64,000 nt of DNA from Massospora cicadina (taxonomy: Eukaryota > Entomophthoromycota > Entomophthoromycetes > Entomophthorales > Entomophthoraceae). The DNA is taken from assembly GCA_022478985.1 (NCBI GenBank), contig JAKSZP010004222.1, forward strand, positions 52,875-116,874, read 5' to 3'. A program made the translations under genes and the position numbers. A model generated the notes under the pieces. The model saw only the letters and a list, made by a program, of their open reading frames with translations. It was not told the origin of the DNA and made no database searches. Within the stretch, counting starts at the first letter, position 1. Each line of letters opens with the position of its first letter. This document shows, in pieces, positions 21,776 to 33,759 of this stretch.

Positions 21776-23690
21776 GAGGTCAGATTGTATCAAACCTTAG
21801 TCAAAATCATAAAGTTCATTGGAGGCTCCTCCTCCAGTCTCATATAGTTTAGTACAGGTTACACCATAAAAATCAGCCCCTTTTATAGGTCAAAAGGGGT
21901 CCAACCAAGTGCAAAATTTTTCAGCCCATTGATTGCGTCAAATTTATAAAAGCATTACCTAAAGGACAATTCCTTCCTGTTCCCAACCCTCAATTGGCCA
22001 TTGCATCCAAACAAGGCGAGTTTAAGAAATCTGATATTTTGATGGCTCATATTACCTAATTTGGATGTTACTAAGCTATCTAAACTTTGAGCCCTGATGT
22101 TTTAGTTATTACTGTCAACCCTACTAAAGGTGTTCTCTTTTTTACCCTCATGTGGCGCATAATAAAATTCCATAAAACTAAACCTCTTCAGTATTTAATT
22201 ATTTTAGTTATTTTCACATAACTGGTGAGAAAAGCCCCTTGAATATATTGTTGGATTTGAGGAAAAGGCACCAGAAAGCCTTTTTTTCTGCCAAGAATCC
22301 AACAATACCTGGTGGTCTCAAACCCCTTGTAATCTGGGTGTTTGATTCCTAAATTAACCCAAAAGTTTAGAATTAAATCCAACAGGTGCTTGCTTCCATC
22401 ACTTTGGAAGCTTCTCTTGATAATAATTCAAATTGTTCTCATCCACCCTCTCATGGGGTGGAATTGCTGTATTATCTGTCCCCTGGGGCAGCTGATTGAG
22501 TTTTCACGGTGTTTCATGCACAAATGCTTTTATGGAGATCTGTGGAGGTTTTGAAACGTTTCCTGGAGCAGCAATATCTAGAGATCTCATTTTCCAAACC
22601 ATCTGCAAGTTCATTTCTCTGCGTCAGGCTGGACGCCTTTTTGAAGGTATATTTAAATGAATTTTGCGACCTGGCACAAACCCTACCACCGTCTGACATA
22701 GTTAATATGTTGTTTATCAGTTCCACATTGGGTACTTCCGTGAGGAATGCCCCCAGTATGGCAGGCTCCCCATACCAACTTTGATCATCTGATTGAAACT
22801 CTTTGGGGTGGTTTTCCTTACCTAACCAGAAAGGGCCAGGTAATTTGGCCATCATTGTTTCACCTGGGGAGGCCCCTATAAATATAGGCCCCAGAAACTT
22901 GCATGCACTTCTGAAATGGTTGGATTCTTACCCTTACATTCCTTCAGGTTAAGAGAAACTTGAGGGTGGTCAGAGATCTAGCCCCAAGTCTTTATTTAAT
23001 TTTATTATCATTTTAGCTGCAATAAGTCACCCTCAGAGGCCCCTATAAAGATGGCGCCCAAAACTATGAATTCTTCTTTGACTCAGGCTGGGCTCACCAC
23101 TGATATCTCTTCATTTCAGGGGCATTTGTGAGTCTTGCCGAGTTCAGCTTTTAAATCTAAAGATATAAGTTCATCCAATATGATTTCCCCTTTACACATC
23201 ATTTCTGATGTGCCAGCCAAATCATTGACAGGGGGCTTAGTGGTGAAGCATAATAGAAATAAAATTTGGCTTTCAGATCAGGTATGTATCACTGACACCC
23301 AAAACGCCTTTTTAACAAAATTTATTTTTAATTTTGAAAAAGATGATTATCAGCTCTTGTGGCTCTAGCGTGGATCCCATTTTTGTGTACCATATCTTCC
23401 CTGAAAACCCATGCTTAACCACCACTACGATTTGCAGGACTCAAAATGTGCAAAAGAAATTAAATTTACAATTTGCAAGTGTGTATGCAGCTGCTGAAAA
23501 TATTGTGAGGTAGTTTTCTCAGTGGTGAGGGTGGCCAATTACCGTTATCTATTTTTGATGCAAAAGTTTATCCTGGTGGCATAATTGTTCTTGATGAAGA
23601 TATTAATGGTGATGTGTTGGCTTTATATACAATGAAGAAAGACTATTCTGGTTATTTTTAGTTGTCAGATACTTTTTCTTCCAATTAAAG
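21776..23690 (+). pseudogene. Chromovirus gag region
   Basis: Only scattered stretches are readable. The best is 22,509-22,784, with LLWRSVEVLKRFLEQQYLEI, FSKPSASSFLCVRLDAFLK and DLAQTLPPSDIVNMLF, consistent with a gag matrix/capsid domain. A stop near 22,500 and several shifts break it. No clear zinc knuckle was found. Position between the LTR leader and the protease supports the call more than sequence motifs do. Confidence 0.55.
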
Positions 23691-23940
23691 GAGAATTCAG
23701 CACAGCTATTTTGGTGGATACAGGAGCCTCTGAAATTTTTTTTGACAAAAACCTAGCTGACTACCTTGAGTTGAACTACTTGCCCGGTGGTATGGTTAGG
23801 GGAGGGGCCTCCCAGGGTATTTACACGTTAAAGCTTCAGGATTTAGTATATTATCAAGTTGGCAAGTACCATTTGGCCGACCGCTTCCTGGCATTCAAAC
23901 ATCTTTTGTACCCAATTATTCTGGAAGTGGAATGATAGCG
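23690..23940 (+). pseudogene. Chromovirus aspartic protease
   Basis: At 23,711 the translation reads MVDTGASEIFFDKNLADYLE, containing the D-T-G-A active-site motif of retropepsins. KHLLYPIILEVEW, the usual P-ILG-PWL position, follows about 60 residues later. The catalytic aspartate is retained. It lies between gag and RT. The domain is open but is cut off from both neighbours by stops. Confidence 0.75.
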
Positions 23941-24199
23941 AAAATTTGATGTCAGTACTAAACTAAATAATACCTTAGCGTTATCTCTAAAGAATAATCA
24001 GGGATTAGTAACCCCCTGTCTAAACTCAACACTCAGGGCAATTTGCCCTAATGGCAAAGGTACACACAATCAGCCTTTCACCTCTGCTTAAGCCCACTTT
24101 GGAGGTAACCTTACCTTTCTGTTTGAAAGTATAGAAATCCTTATTTGATTCAGTTTCTGACAGTGATTTGCCAGCACATTCTGAGTTTAATTGTGTGTT

Positions 24200-25371
24200 C
24201 AGACTCACTGTTGATCTGGTTCGCATTTCTTCTCCCACCTACTCTTTGACTTTATGGGAGGAGGCAGCCTTTTATTTGAAGTTTAAGGAGAAGTTAGCAA
24301 ATGGAGTCATAACTTTTTTTACCTCTCCTTTATGCTCCCCACTACTAATTTGTGGAAAAAGAAGGTGGTACTTTATGCCCATGTATGTTCTATGGAAACC
24401 TTAACAACGTCACCATACCAGATTTCATTTCATCCCAGTGTAGTAACGAATTGCTCATTATGTAAAGAAGGCTAAAGTCTTCTCCAAACTAAATTGCTTG
24501 AACGCGTTTAATAAGATCTGTATCAAAAAGGGTAGGAATGGATTACCACATTCTGTACCAAAAATGGTATCTTCAAATTTTGGGTCATGATTTAGGCTTG
24601 ATAATGCGCCTGCTATTTTCCAATGTTGTATAAATGTGGCTTTGGGGGAACAGTTGGGTGTATGCGCTGTGGCATAGATGGATGACATTCTGGTGTTCTT
24701 CCCTAACCAAGAATCTCATGTAATTCACCTGAGGTAAGTGGTGTAGCATTTGAGGGCAGCCAAACTAACGCTGAAAACAATAGGTAAGTATGACTTTTAA
24801 AGTCCCAGGTCACCTTCCTGGGCAATATCATATTTGACCAAGGCCAGTTGATCACTTTAGATAAGGAGAAGGCAAATAGGTGAGTGAACCATCCCAACTT
24901 TAGTTAAGGAATTGAGGAGTTTTTTGAGATCTTTGAATTTACCTTAAAAAGTTCACGCCAATTCTTTCTAAGGTACCGGCGCCTTAGTATAAGCTAGTGG
25001 ACCCAAATTCTTCAGTGGTCCTCTTCCCAGGAGGATGCCTTAAAAGAAGTGAAGTGCACCCTGCTGTCCATGTCATTTCTTCACCATGTGGACACTGAGA
25101 GGGAGTTTATATTGACTACTGATGCTTCCAACTTTTCATTATTGGTTGCTTTGTTACAAGTGGGAGAAGTTGTAGTGGAGCATCATGTGGGATATTTTTT
25201 AGGAAAATGTATTTTCCTGAGTTGAACTATGACGTTTGTGACAAAGAGTTTTGGAAATGGTAGAAGCGCTGATCTATAGGTGTCATTATTTACATGGCTC
25301 TTCCCAACCATTCTGCATTTGTACAGATCACTGTGCTCTATTGTATTACCTCGCCCCTCATGTTCTGACAC
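24200..25371 (+). pseudogene. Chromovirus RT and first half of RNase H
   Basis: A frame with stops gives KKAKVFSKLNCLNAFNKI (RT motif A region) near 24,465-24,520, then a NAPAIFQCCINVALG block and MDDILVFFPNQE at about 24,680-24,715, so the Y-L-D-D box is M-D-D here. RNase H begins with FILTTDASNFSLLVALL at about 25,107-25,160 and continues to a C-TDHCALYYL segment near 25,320-25,350, the equivalent of DHKNL-YF. The frame then ends at a 1-kb insert and resumes at 26,397. Frameshifts and stops are common. Confidence 0.75.
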
Positions 25372-26396
25372 CATAGAAAACCCACTGTGATGGACGGGGT
25401 CTCTGAACACTTCCACAAAGAAGTTAGGCAAGAGTGCACAGGTAAGTGCTCACGGGCAGGATAATACTGTTGTAGAAATGTCCCTAATTCGACTATGTGG
25501 GAAGCACTTTACTATGAAAGTTTGTGCCACAGTCAGGACTATACTGGCGCTCAGAAAGAGGGTCTGACCCCCAGAAAGAGCATATAAAGACTCAATGGCC
25601 TTGTCAAAGTCCGAGCTGTGGCCCATTTGCAGTTTTTCCTTGAGGAGTTAATAAAACTGATTTCTGTATTTGAAAATTTATTTTAGATTTTATTGAGTTT
25701 ATTTAACTATTATAGAAGACAAAACTGCTTTACACAGTTTAATCAGCTTAGATTTATACTGAGCTTAGGGAGAATAGCAGGTCTTGTTCTCTGCGGAGTC
25801 CACGGGCATCTTCTCAATGACAGGCATAACCTGAGGATCTAGACCCTTGATTTCCTTGTTGAGACCCGCTCCAGAACTAGGACTGGGTACTCTAGCAGTT
25901 GCAGAAACTTTTCCACAATTTCTATTAAGCTTTGAATTGATCTTAAAGCCTGGGCCATTCTCTTCATCTGTATTCCTCAATATTTCTAACAGGGGTTTGG
26001 TGGCATCTGATTGGTCAGAGCGCCATTTACAAGGGTTATCCTAGTCGCCCTTTTTTTATTTAGTTTGGCGGCATCTGGTTGGCCAGAGCGCCATTTACAT
26101 GGATTTTCATCATTGTCAATACATTTGGGGACATTGGACTTGGTTGCACCTGGTTGGCTGGAAATTTATGTCCCAGGGTCCACTCCCTTGTCACCACATT
26201 TAGTAATATTTGGTTTGGCAGCATCTGGTTGGCCAGAGTGTCATTTTCGAAGCTTTCCTTCCTTGTCAGCCTCACAATTTCCATTTAGCTTTGATTTCAA
26301 GGAATCTGATCTGTCAGATTTCCATTTATGAAAATCGTAGCTATTATGCCCCTCTCTCTTGGCCTTAATCATCACTCTAGGGAAGATTAGAGCAAT
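25372..26396. other. 1-kb insert splitting chromovirus RNase H
   Basis: Chromovirus coding similarity stops at about 25,371 (TDHCALYYL) and resumes at 26,397 with RLDRYTHWNETLAQFLFS. The intervening segment matches no retrotransposon domain I know. It holds a tandem array at 25,905-26,345 that reads best on the minus strand. Insertion boundaries are inferred from the coding break, and no target duplication was found. It could be captured host DNA or part of an unidentified element. Confidence 0.5.
25905..26345 (-). repeat. Tandem array, about six units of 65-76 bp
   Basis: Units anchored on a TTTGG/TTTGA start occur at 25,931, 25,996, 26,064, 26,139, 26,214 and 26,290. The middle ones share GGC-GCATCTGGTTGGCCAGAG on the plus strand. 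On the minus strand the units translate as a roughly 25-residue repeat with W-R/H-S-G-Q-P-D-A-A-K-x-N followed by K-C-x-D. A few stops interrupt it. The reading frame is kept across most units because the spacing is near 75, which suggests a former protein-coding repeat. Confidence 0.65.
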
Positions 26397-27124
26397 GTGG
26401 CATTCAGGCAACGCCTTGACCGTTACACCCACTGGAATGAGACTTTGGCCCAATTTTTGTTCTCCTATGAGTTCACAAAGGGTAAGGAGAATTTTTTGGC
26501 TGCTTCTATGAGTCTAAACCCTGCTTTAGCTCTGGATCCTAATGAGGCGGAGGTGCACAATGACCACTTGTTGATTCCACTGGGTAAGATTATATCAAAG
26601 CAGCCTTCACTTTGGCATGCATGATAGTTATTGCTCCTCTGGAGAGATTGAAGGAGTATGGTATGTTCAGAAAGGCGTCCTTTTTCAGCCCTTGCAAGCA
26701 GAATATACTATGGTTCTCTCCAAGAGAAAGCTAAATCAGGAGGATATCACCAAGGGGTACTATGTAAAGGACAAAATGGTGTGGTTTCAGGGACGCTTAT
26801 GGGTTTCTGCCAGACCTCTTTGACTGTAAATAATTAAGGACCACTATGATGGTATTACAGTTTGGCACCCCAGTAAGGAGAAGACCTTAAATATTGATTC
26901 ATCATACATATAACTGGAAGGGAGAGGCAGCTCAAGTTGAACGTTATTCTAAGGAATTCATGATTTATAATAGGACGAAACCAAATCTTCAGCCTCTCAT
27001 GGGGTTATTACTACCAGTCCAAAAAGCAGAGGGGCCCTGGACTTCCCTATCAGTCACTTTTATTGTGGAGCTACCTGCATCAGAGGGCTATGATGCTATC
27101 ATGGTAATGGTGAGCCAGTACCAG
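26397..27124 (+). pseudogene. Chromovirus RNase H end and integrase N-terminus
   Basis: From 26,397 the translation gives RLDRYTHWNETLAQFLFSYE and FTKGKENFLAASMSLNPAL, the normal RNase H ending (R-ARW...F-F-I-Y-PGK-N-ADALSR). An integrase N-terminal zinc-binding remnant (IIKDHYDGITVWHPSKEKTL) lies near 26,835-26,895. The core start, with PWTSLSVTFIVELPASEGYD and AIMVMVSQYQ, runs to 27,124. Here gypsy-A interrupts the frame. The sequence resumes in frame at 39,127 if one copy of the duplicated ACCAG is removed. Confidence 0.8.
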
Positions 27125-27584
27125 AATTTTATCTAGAAGGTAATTGAGCAGATTATTAAAGGCTACAAACTTAATAGGTTTATGGAACAAGTGAAAAATT
27201 GGAGGTAAGTTTATCTTCAATACTTGAATAAGCTCAGCTACACAAGTCAAATTCACAGCAAGTCATGATAAGAGGTTTAAAAAACGTTATGTCTTTTTTA
27301 TTATAAAAAACCCAATGTATTTATAAGTGAGGAATAGTAAGGTGTCAAGTTGATCAACTTGCCTCAGAGGAAAGATCTTTTGTAACTGATAACCAATAAG
27401 GTTGAGAAACTTTAGATTTAAACTTTTGATCAGATCTAATAAAATCCTTTTCAGATGGGATCAACTTTCATGGGGAATAATTAAAATCTTCTTTTGTAAG
27501 AGATTTAATTCACATCTAGTACTAAAAAAAGAGATTTAATTCACAACTTTGCACCAATTTGGGCACCTTGAGAGGTTTCCCAAC
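27125..27584 (-). repeat. Gypsy-A 3' LTR
   Basis: It aligns along its length with the split 5' LTR: GAGGTTTAAAAAACGTTATG here matches GAGGTTTAGAAAACGTAATA there, and both share CTTTTCAGATGGGATCAACT. A purine-rich CTTGAGAGGGGCAT lies just upstream on the minus strand and would serve as the polypurine tract. The LTR starts TGTTG; the opposite edge is set by the ACCAG duplication. Confidence 0.85.
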
Positions 27585-28059
27585 AATGCCCCTCTCAAGG
27601 TCTTGCCTAGCGGGCTCATATTTTCTAAGGAATTAATTGTAAACTCAATTAGTAATGGAGCCAGTATCAATGGCTTTACTGGAATATTTAATTGCATGAT
27701 AAATGATTTGATATAGTCTGACCTTAAGGAATCAGGCTTATGAACTCGTCCTCCAGGTCTATGATGATAAAATAATACAAGATACCCTACTTGGTATTTA
27801 GATAGGATAGATCAGCGAGCATTAGTTTTAGTCCCTTCCTTTAGGTTAGCAGTATAAAGAGAATGTAAAGAAGGGTTTTTAGATATATAAACTCATCAGC
27901 TATTTTTCTCATGGTGACTTCATTGAATTGAGGAATGTATTTTTAAATGACTGGTTGTACATTTTAAGGTAAAATAGGCTCTTGACTATAAAGAGCCTTA
28001 CAAGGAGAATACTAATTATGCAGTGATGACTAATGCAATATGAACATTTCACTGGGTAA

Positions 28060-28690
28060 ATACAAACCATATCAGCTAGGATCATATGAGGCTATTTTTA
28101 AATCAAGGCCACCAAAATACTATTGATTTTTTCAACTGCAACATTTTTGGAAGGATGATATGGGGATATAAATGATAGGTAAGTGCCCATTAATTTAGTA
28201 ATTTTGGTAGCCACTTGGGAAATAAAGTTGGTTCCATTATCAGATAATAGAACTTTTAGGACTGCCATGTCAGGTGAAAACTTTTTAAAAAGGAAGTAAG
28301 CAGTGGATTTTGCCATGACAGAAGAAACTAGAACTGCTTTGATTCATTTAGTAAAATGATCAATAGCATGAATGATATAACAAAGGCCATACACAACATT
28401 AGGAAGGGGACCTACTACATCAATACTCATATTGGAAAAAGGTTCCAAAGGTCCAACGATTTTATGCTTATAGATTACTTTCCCAGCCACGTTGTTTTTG
28501 ACAAGTGAGAAAGACTTTTAAACATCATGCACAACATCAATCATATAATTTTAAAAGCAGCGATCTTTTAACCATCACATGGTCCTATCAATGGCTCCAT
28601 GACCAGTGAACTGATGAGCTTCCATAATAGTATTTGTCCTAGAGGAAGGTGAATAAAAGGCAATTATATGGATCCCACTTTTTTATAAGG
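28060..28690 (-). pseudogene. gypsy-A integrase
   Basis: The minus-strand translation between about 28,316 and 28,098 reads MAKSTAYFLFKKFSPDMAVL, KVLLSDNGTNFISQVATKIT and FISPYHPSKNVAVEKINSIL. It covers the second catalytic aspartate region (DNGTNF) and the YHPS-N-V-EKIN segment of the DDE core. Upstream sequence to about 28,690 keeps patches of the zinc-binding region (HQFTGHGAIDRTMWWLKDRC-like, with stops). The C-terminal part is shortened, running into the 3' LTR zone. Confidence 0.75.
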
Positions 28691-30060
28691 TAAAACCTCT
28701 AAATTTGGGTATCCACAATTAACGCTTGTAATTTAGAAATAATATTTTTAAATTCACAACCCCAAAGTTCATTACTACTAATCATGTAGAAAGTATTGCT
28801 TTCTTCAGCAATGAATAAGTTGGGTATGGGCGACTGAGAAAGTCTATCAGCATTTTGATGATTAGCTCTAGCGCGATGTCTAATTGAGAAATTATAGTTA
28901 TAGAGCTTTATGGCCCACCTATCTAAACTTCCAAAAGGATTTTCATTTGTCATAACCATTTTAAGGATTTATGATCTGTAATATTTGTAAAACTGCTGCC
29001 ATAAAGATAAGGACAAAAATGCTATATGTACAACAGTACCCAAAGACATTTCCTTCCAGTAACACTGTAAAATGCGTTCTGTTTTAAAGAAAATCCTTCC
29101 TACAATATGTAATAGGCTGATTTACAAAGTTAGAATCATGCTGATCCAGGATGGCCCCCAACAGCCACATCAATGTAATCTTTAAAATAAAAGAAAGGGT
29201 TGGTAAAATCAGGATGAGATAAAACGGAACTTTAATTAAAGATTGGCATAAGAGGTCAAAACTTGTTGCACCTTTTCCTAGAAGAAAGGGACTTCCTTGT
29301 ATAATAATAAACCAAAGGTTCTGTGATCTCAAAAAGTGGGGGATGAATTGGAAGTAATAACCAACCATCCCTAAAGACACTTGAATGCCATGTAAATTAG
29401 TAGGAATAGGCATGTCCTAAATAGCTTAAAATCTTTTGACAAAGACAAACACTTTTTGTCTAACCTTATGGACTAAAAGTTCTATCTCAGTTTTTAAGAA
29501 ACGCATTTAGATGGCTTCAGCTTAAGAGAAGCATGACAGATTTGGCTAAATGCTTCCTTTTTATGATCTAAGTGTTTATTAAAAGTTTAAGAAAATACAG
29601 TGACGTTGTCTAAATAATTGAGGACATAAGAAAGCTTTAAATCTCCAAATAACCCATCCATGGCCCTTTGAAAGGTAGCAGGGGCGTCACAAAGCCTCTG
29701 CAAAATACAAGTAGGCTCAAATAACCCTTCACTAGAAATTAAAGCACATTTTTGACTATCCTCTGGAGCAAGTTCAATTTTCCAGTAACCACTATCCTAG
29801 TCCACGACTGAAAGGAATTGTGACCCAGATAACAATCTCAACAAATCATCAATATGAAATAAATGGATGTGAATCTTTTTAAGTAATAGCATTAAAATGT
29901 TAGTAATCCATAACCACACTATGACCTCTATCTTTTTTATGAACTAAAAGTAAGAGGAAAGCCTATAGGCCCTGTGAAAAAGTAAAAAACCCAAATTCCA
30001 GTAAACGCTTATATTCCATGGCTACTTGAGCCTCCTTGACCTTAGATTTTTGGTAAGATC
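28690..30060 (-). pseudogene. gypsy-A reverse transcriptase and RNase H
   Basis: On the minus strand, RT motifs appear from high to low coordinates: SGYWKIELAPEDSQKCALIS (about 29,800-29,740), APATFQRAMDGLFGDLKLSY, and NYLDNVTVFS at about 29,622-29,595, where the YLDD box has become YLDN. The connection region follows (QVSLGMVGYYFQFIPHF at about 29,370). RNase H ends with RHRARANHQNADRLSQSPIP near 28,880-28,830. The last catalytic aspartate of YLDD is replaced and stops are frequent, so it is inactive. Confidence 0.8.
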
Positions 30061-31310
30061 AGGCTCATTTAGGAGGAGAATTTCCAGTTTTCTACTTGAC
30101 GTTGTACATACTCAATAAAATAAAATCTAAAGAACCATTTTGCAAATATATCCACATATTTTTTAATAAAAGCCTCAGTTTCTCGTTGTTGTTCAGGAGA
30201 AAGTGAATCTTCATATTCCACCATGACCATAACAATAGTAGGTGGTTCATCCAGACCAGAGTCTCATAACACCCCACATCCTGTGACAGATGATAAATCG
30301 TTTATAGGAGTAGGCCACACATAAGCAATCTTATTATTTCTATCTAATTTAAAATTCAAGAAGCAAGATCAACTAATATAATTAGGATAGTTCCATTGTA
30401 TGCAGGATTAAGGATTCTGGGTCATTTAAAAGTCTCTAAATGATGAGGGTTAGCATTACCTGAGATTCTAATATATGATCTGCTGGAATAAATACTTTTA
30501 CATTGGCATCAATATAAATTTGAGATTTAAGAGGAATGATGATTGGGTAGGTCGTGTATAAATGAATTTCCTCTGCTGAACAAACTGAAGGCGGATGAAG
30601 AATGGTTTTGATCCCAGTACTTGGTATTTGAGAAGAAAATAGATTTAGGGTATATAAATAAAAAAATTGTCATTTAAATTTAATTTATCATTTGGGACAT
30701 CTTTAAAATTAATGGTCTTAACAACTGATTAAGAACAAGTTAATTGTTCTTATGAATAATGATAGCATTGAAATCAACTAGAATTGGGTTCCCAAAGGAA
30801 GATCATAACAACTATTTATCACAACTGAAGTTGAAACAAACAATATCCTAAATTAAATTTGGAAATATAAATAAGCTTCTATTGATATAATATAAAGATT
30901 CAGCAGTGCCAAGTTCTTAGGAGTGGTTTTTGATCTTGCGCTATCTTGATTTTTTTCATGATTAGGACAAAATCACATTAATAGGTGATCCTATTATTAA
31001 TAAACGCTAAAACTTTTACTTTGTGAGCCAATACTTCCACTTAAGTCACATCAGTGCTAAAATGTGGGATAAAAATATGGAAGTACTGATTGGAAATTTG
31101 AGAGTAGAAGGAAAAACAGAATTATAGGATGAAACAATATCTTTATCAACTAATTTATCAAGGGCATCAAGATCACCTGGAGCAGAAATCACTTAGCAAT
31201 CCTTAAATGGACAAAAAGATTGAGGTTGAGGAAAAAGAGGTTTTTTCAGCACAGGGAGCCTTATTAACTATGTAGATTACTCTTTTTTATCTCATCAGAT
31301 TGTTTAAACA
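30061..31310 (-). pseudogene. gypsy-A pol N-terminal and protease region, poorly readable
   Basis: This lies between the gag knuckle and RT, where the protease should be. Minus-strand translation shows only patches, for example a FIPADHILESQVMLTLI segment near 30,490-30,440 and IYIDANVKV next to it. No DTG or DSG active-site motif was recognised. The call rests on position. Confidence 0.4.
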
Positions 31311-33427
31311 GCATTGTTTTTCCATATGGCCACTTAATCCACAATAAACACATGGCTCCTTTAAAATTTAATTTTTGCTTTTAGAAAGCACAACATGAAC
31401 ATAGGTTCAAGGAGGATTAGCTGAAGATGGGTGCACCTCACCATTAAGTATCTCCATTAATGCCTCATTTATGTTGAGAATAGACTAATATTTGCCCTTA
31501 AGCGACTTTATATGAAAAAGCAGTTGGGTACATGAGGAAAAGCAGTTAATACAGCGGAGAAAGCATCATTTAGGGCGATGTATTCACAGGTAGCAAGAGT
31601 CTGAGAGTATTGATAAAAAATCTTGGCAAGGTCATGAACTGAAAATCCTAGTTTGATTTAGATACTTATTATGCCTTCTTTTGGTTAGATAAAATCTGTC
31701 TGCTTACAAATTCTTTATTAAGGCCAGTTGATAATTTGAGCCCAGGTGCGGCAAACCTTAAGGTGGAACCATGATTTCTATAAGAAAAACGGCTTAAACA
31801 GGAAGCAATATATTAAACCTTCTGGTGATCAGATGATTACTCCATAGCTCGTTCATAAAGAGAAAAACGGAATGATGCTACCTTCACCAGGCTCATACTT
31901 ACCTTTGAGAGTAGGTTTAAAGAACTAAATTCACCCGTTAGCACATGAACAGCCAGTACTGTTACATGATTAGCTTCAGAGGTTCAGACTTATGTGTATG
32001 GGTTTGAGGAGGAACCTAATCATCTTGTTGACGTAAGTTGTTAAGATTATCCTGTAGATTTTTTAACACATTAAGCGAGGTGATCAGTGGAGAAAATTCA
32101 ATTAAATTGAGAATTGACGAGCATTTCACTTTGCTTGATCACTCGCACTACTTACTTTTCAATTGATCATTAGAAGCTGATAGCACTGCATATTGAGTTT
32201 CTTACAAGTACTGATTAATCTCACATAGGCGATGAGCATTGTTAATGTCCTCCAAAAACTAGTTAAGGCATAACTCAGATCAATTAAACGACAATTTAAA
32301 GATAGGTAACATCCAGGAACTATGACTCATATTTGTCGATCTAACTCTTAAACTCTTTTTTTGACAGATAAAAATTTCCAGAATCATGGTCATGATGGTA
32401 GAGCTTGGGGGCCAAGGTGGCCCAGGTAGCCCTGGTGGGAAATGGAGACCCTCATCCCCAGCAAGTCCATTGGTTCACGTTCATAAGTAGGTTCCAGTAC
32501 CACAGAAGGAAACTAGGGGCACAGGGGGTCCAGGAGGACCTCTAGCCCCAGGTAGAATTTTGTGATTTTCGCCCACAACTTCAGCAAAATGGTAAGTTAA
32601 CAATTGAGTTCAGAATACTGGGTATCATATTGAGACCGCAATTGGCCCAGATTAGCTGAAAATCACTTTTAAGGTTGCTGACTTGTTAGTGAACAAAGTT
32701 AGAAGCTTCAGTGATCTGCTAAGCTACTTCATAATGTGCATAACTGTAACTCCATTATCAATTTAATTAAGTTGATTATGTAATTCATTAATTTGTCTAC
32801 TATTATTGAGTATGGCTTCACAATTTTCATGGTCAAAGTTAAAATCAGTTCCATAAAAACTGGATAACTATGAGTGAAAATGTTGAGCCATCCCCCTCAG
32901 GTTGGGACCATCTAGTACTAAAAAAATGTTGAGCCATATTTAATTGACGTTGAATATTGGTGTGACGTAACCCCAAAATTTGTAATAAGTGATGGATAGA
33001 TGGATGCACATACTGCATGAGATATTGCTCAGTGCTAGCCAACCAAATTTCAATACTTTGTAGAATAGCTGATTCATAAAAACGCTTCATATTATTATGC
33101 ACCCTTGATGCTTGAGATCAATTTCGTATACCACCTGGATGAATAGTTCCTGTAATAAATTCAGCAATTGTAGAGCTAACATCCGCTGATTTTATGTAAT
33201 AAACTGTATTTACAGGGCCTTCAATGGCCAAAGTCATGGTGGCACTGTTCTGGAGTTCATTAATATTAGCTAAGGGTATCTCATGCCAGTTATTATGTAT
33301 TCATTGGTTGATACTCAACAATTCCTCTGACAAGATACTATTTTCGCTTTAATTATTCACAATTTGTGAAAATATGTTTTTACTAAAAAGCCTCAGAAGT
33401 AAACCTTGTAGAAAGCACCAATAATAG
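31311..33427 (-). pseudogene. gypsy-A gag with collagen-like tract and CCHC knuckle
   Basis: The zinc knuckle CVYCGLSGHMEKQC (C-x2-C-x4-H-x4-C) occupies 31,352-31,311 on the minus strand. A segment near 31,900-31,840 reads PFFSLYERAME-SDHQKV and matches gypsy-B and gypsy-D gag. At about 32,560-32,400 the translation contains GARGPPGPPVP and GLPGPPWPP, a Gly-x-y collagen-like tract. The N-terminal part, near 33,102-32,845, is MHNNMKRFYESAILQSIEIW and onwards. Stops and shifts are frequent. After the LTR (minus strand, below 33,428) TTGGTGCTTTCTAC may be the primer-binding site. Confidence 0.7.
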
Positions 33428-33522
33428 AATTTCATTCAGAAATTTAAATTGTGCAGGTGCTTTGAAGGCTAAAAACTCAATAGGTTTGTGGCACTAGCAA
33501 AATATCATAGGTAAGTTTATTT
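33428..33522 (-). repeat. Gypsy-A 5' LTR, inner fragment
   Basis: GGCTAAAAACTCAATAGGTTTGTGG here matches GGCTACAAACTTAATAGG of the 3' LTR at about 27,160. The fragment ends in ATAGGTAAGTTTATTT (33,507-33,522), one copy of the LINE-A2 target duplication, and continues at 38,791. Confidence 0.85.
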
Positions 33523-33759
33523 AAATTTATTGCGAGGAAGGCTGACCATGGGACGGACACTTCCAAATTTGACCCAAAAGAAACAAAACTTAGTAACAGG
33601 GAAGGCAACCCAGAGAAGCAATGCTATCTCTTGTTGCCAGCGGGAACGCCACTATGGGGAGGGGGAGGGAATGTGTGAAGGGGCCGTAGCCACAATTGAA
33701 CACGTGTGGAGGAAAGGGTCTGATTTGATGAACCAAACTGGAAACCAGGAGGAGACCAG

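Noticed and set aside
25847..26331. Plus-strand open frames over the tandem array
   Set aside because: The repeated peptide is more regular on the minus strand; the plus-strand frames change between units.
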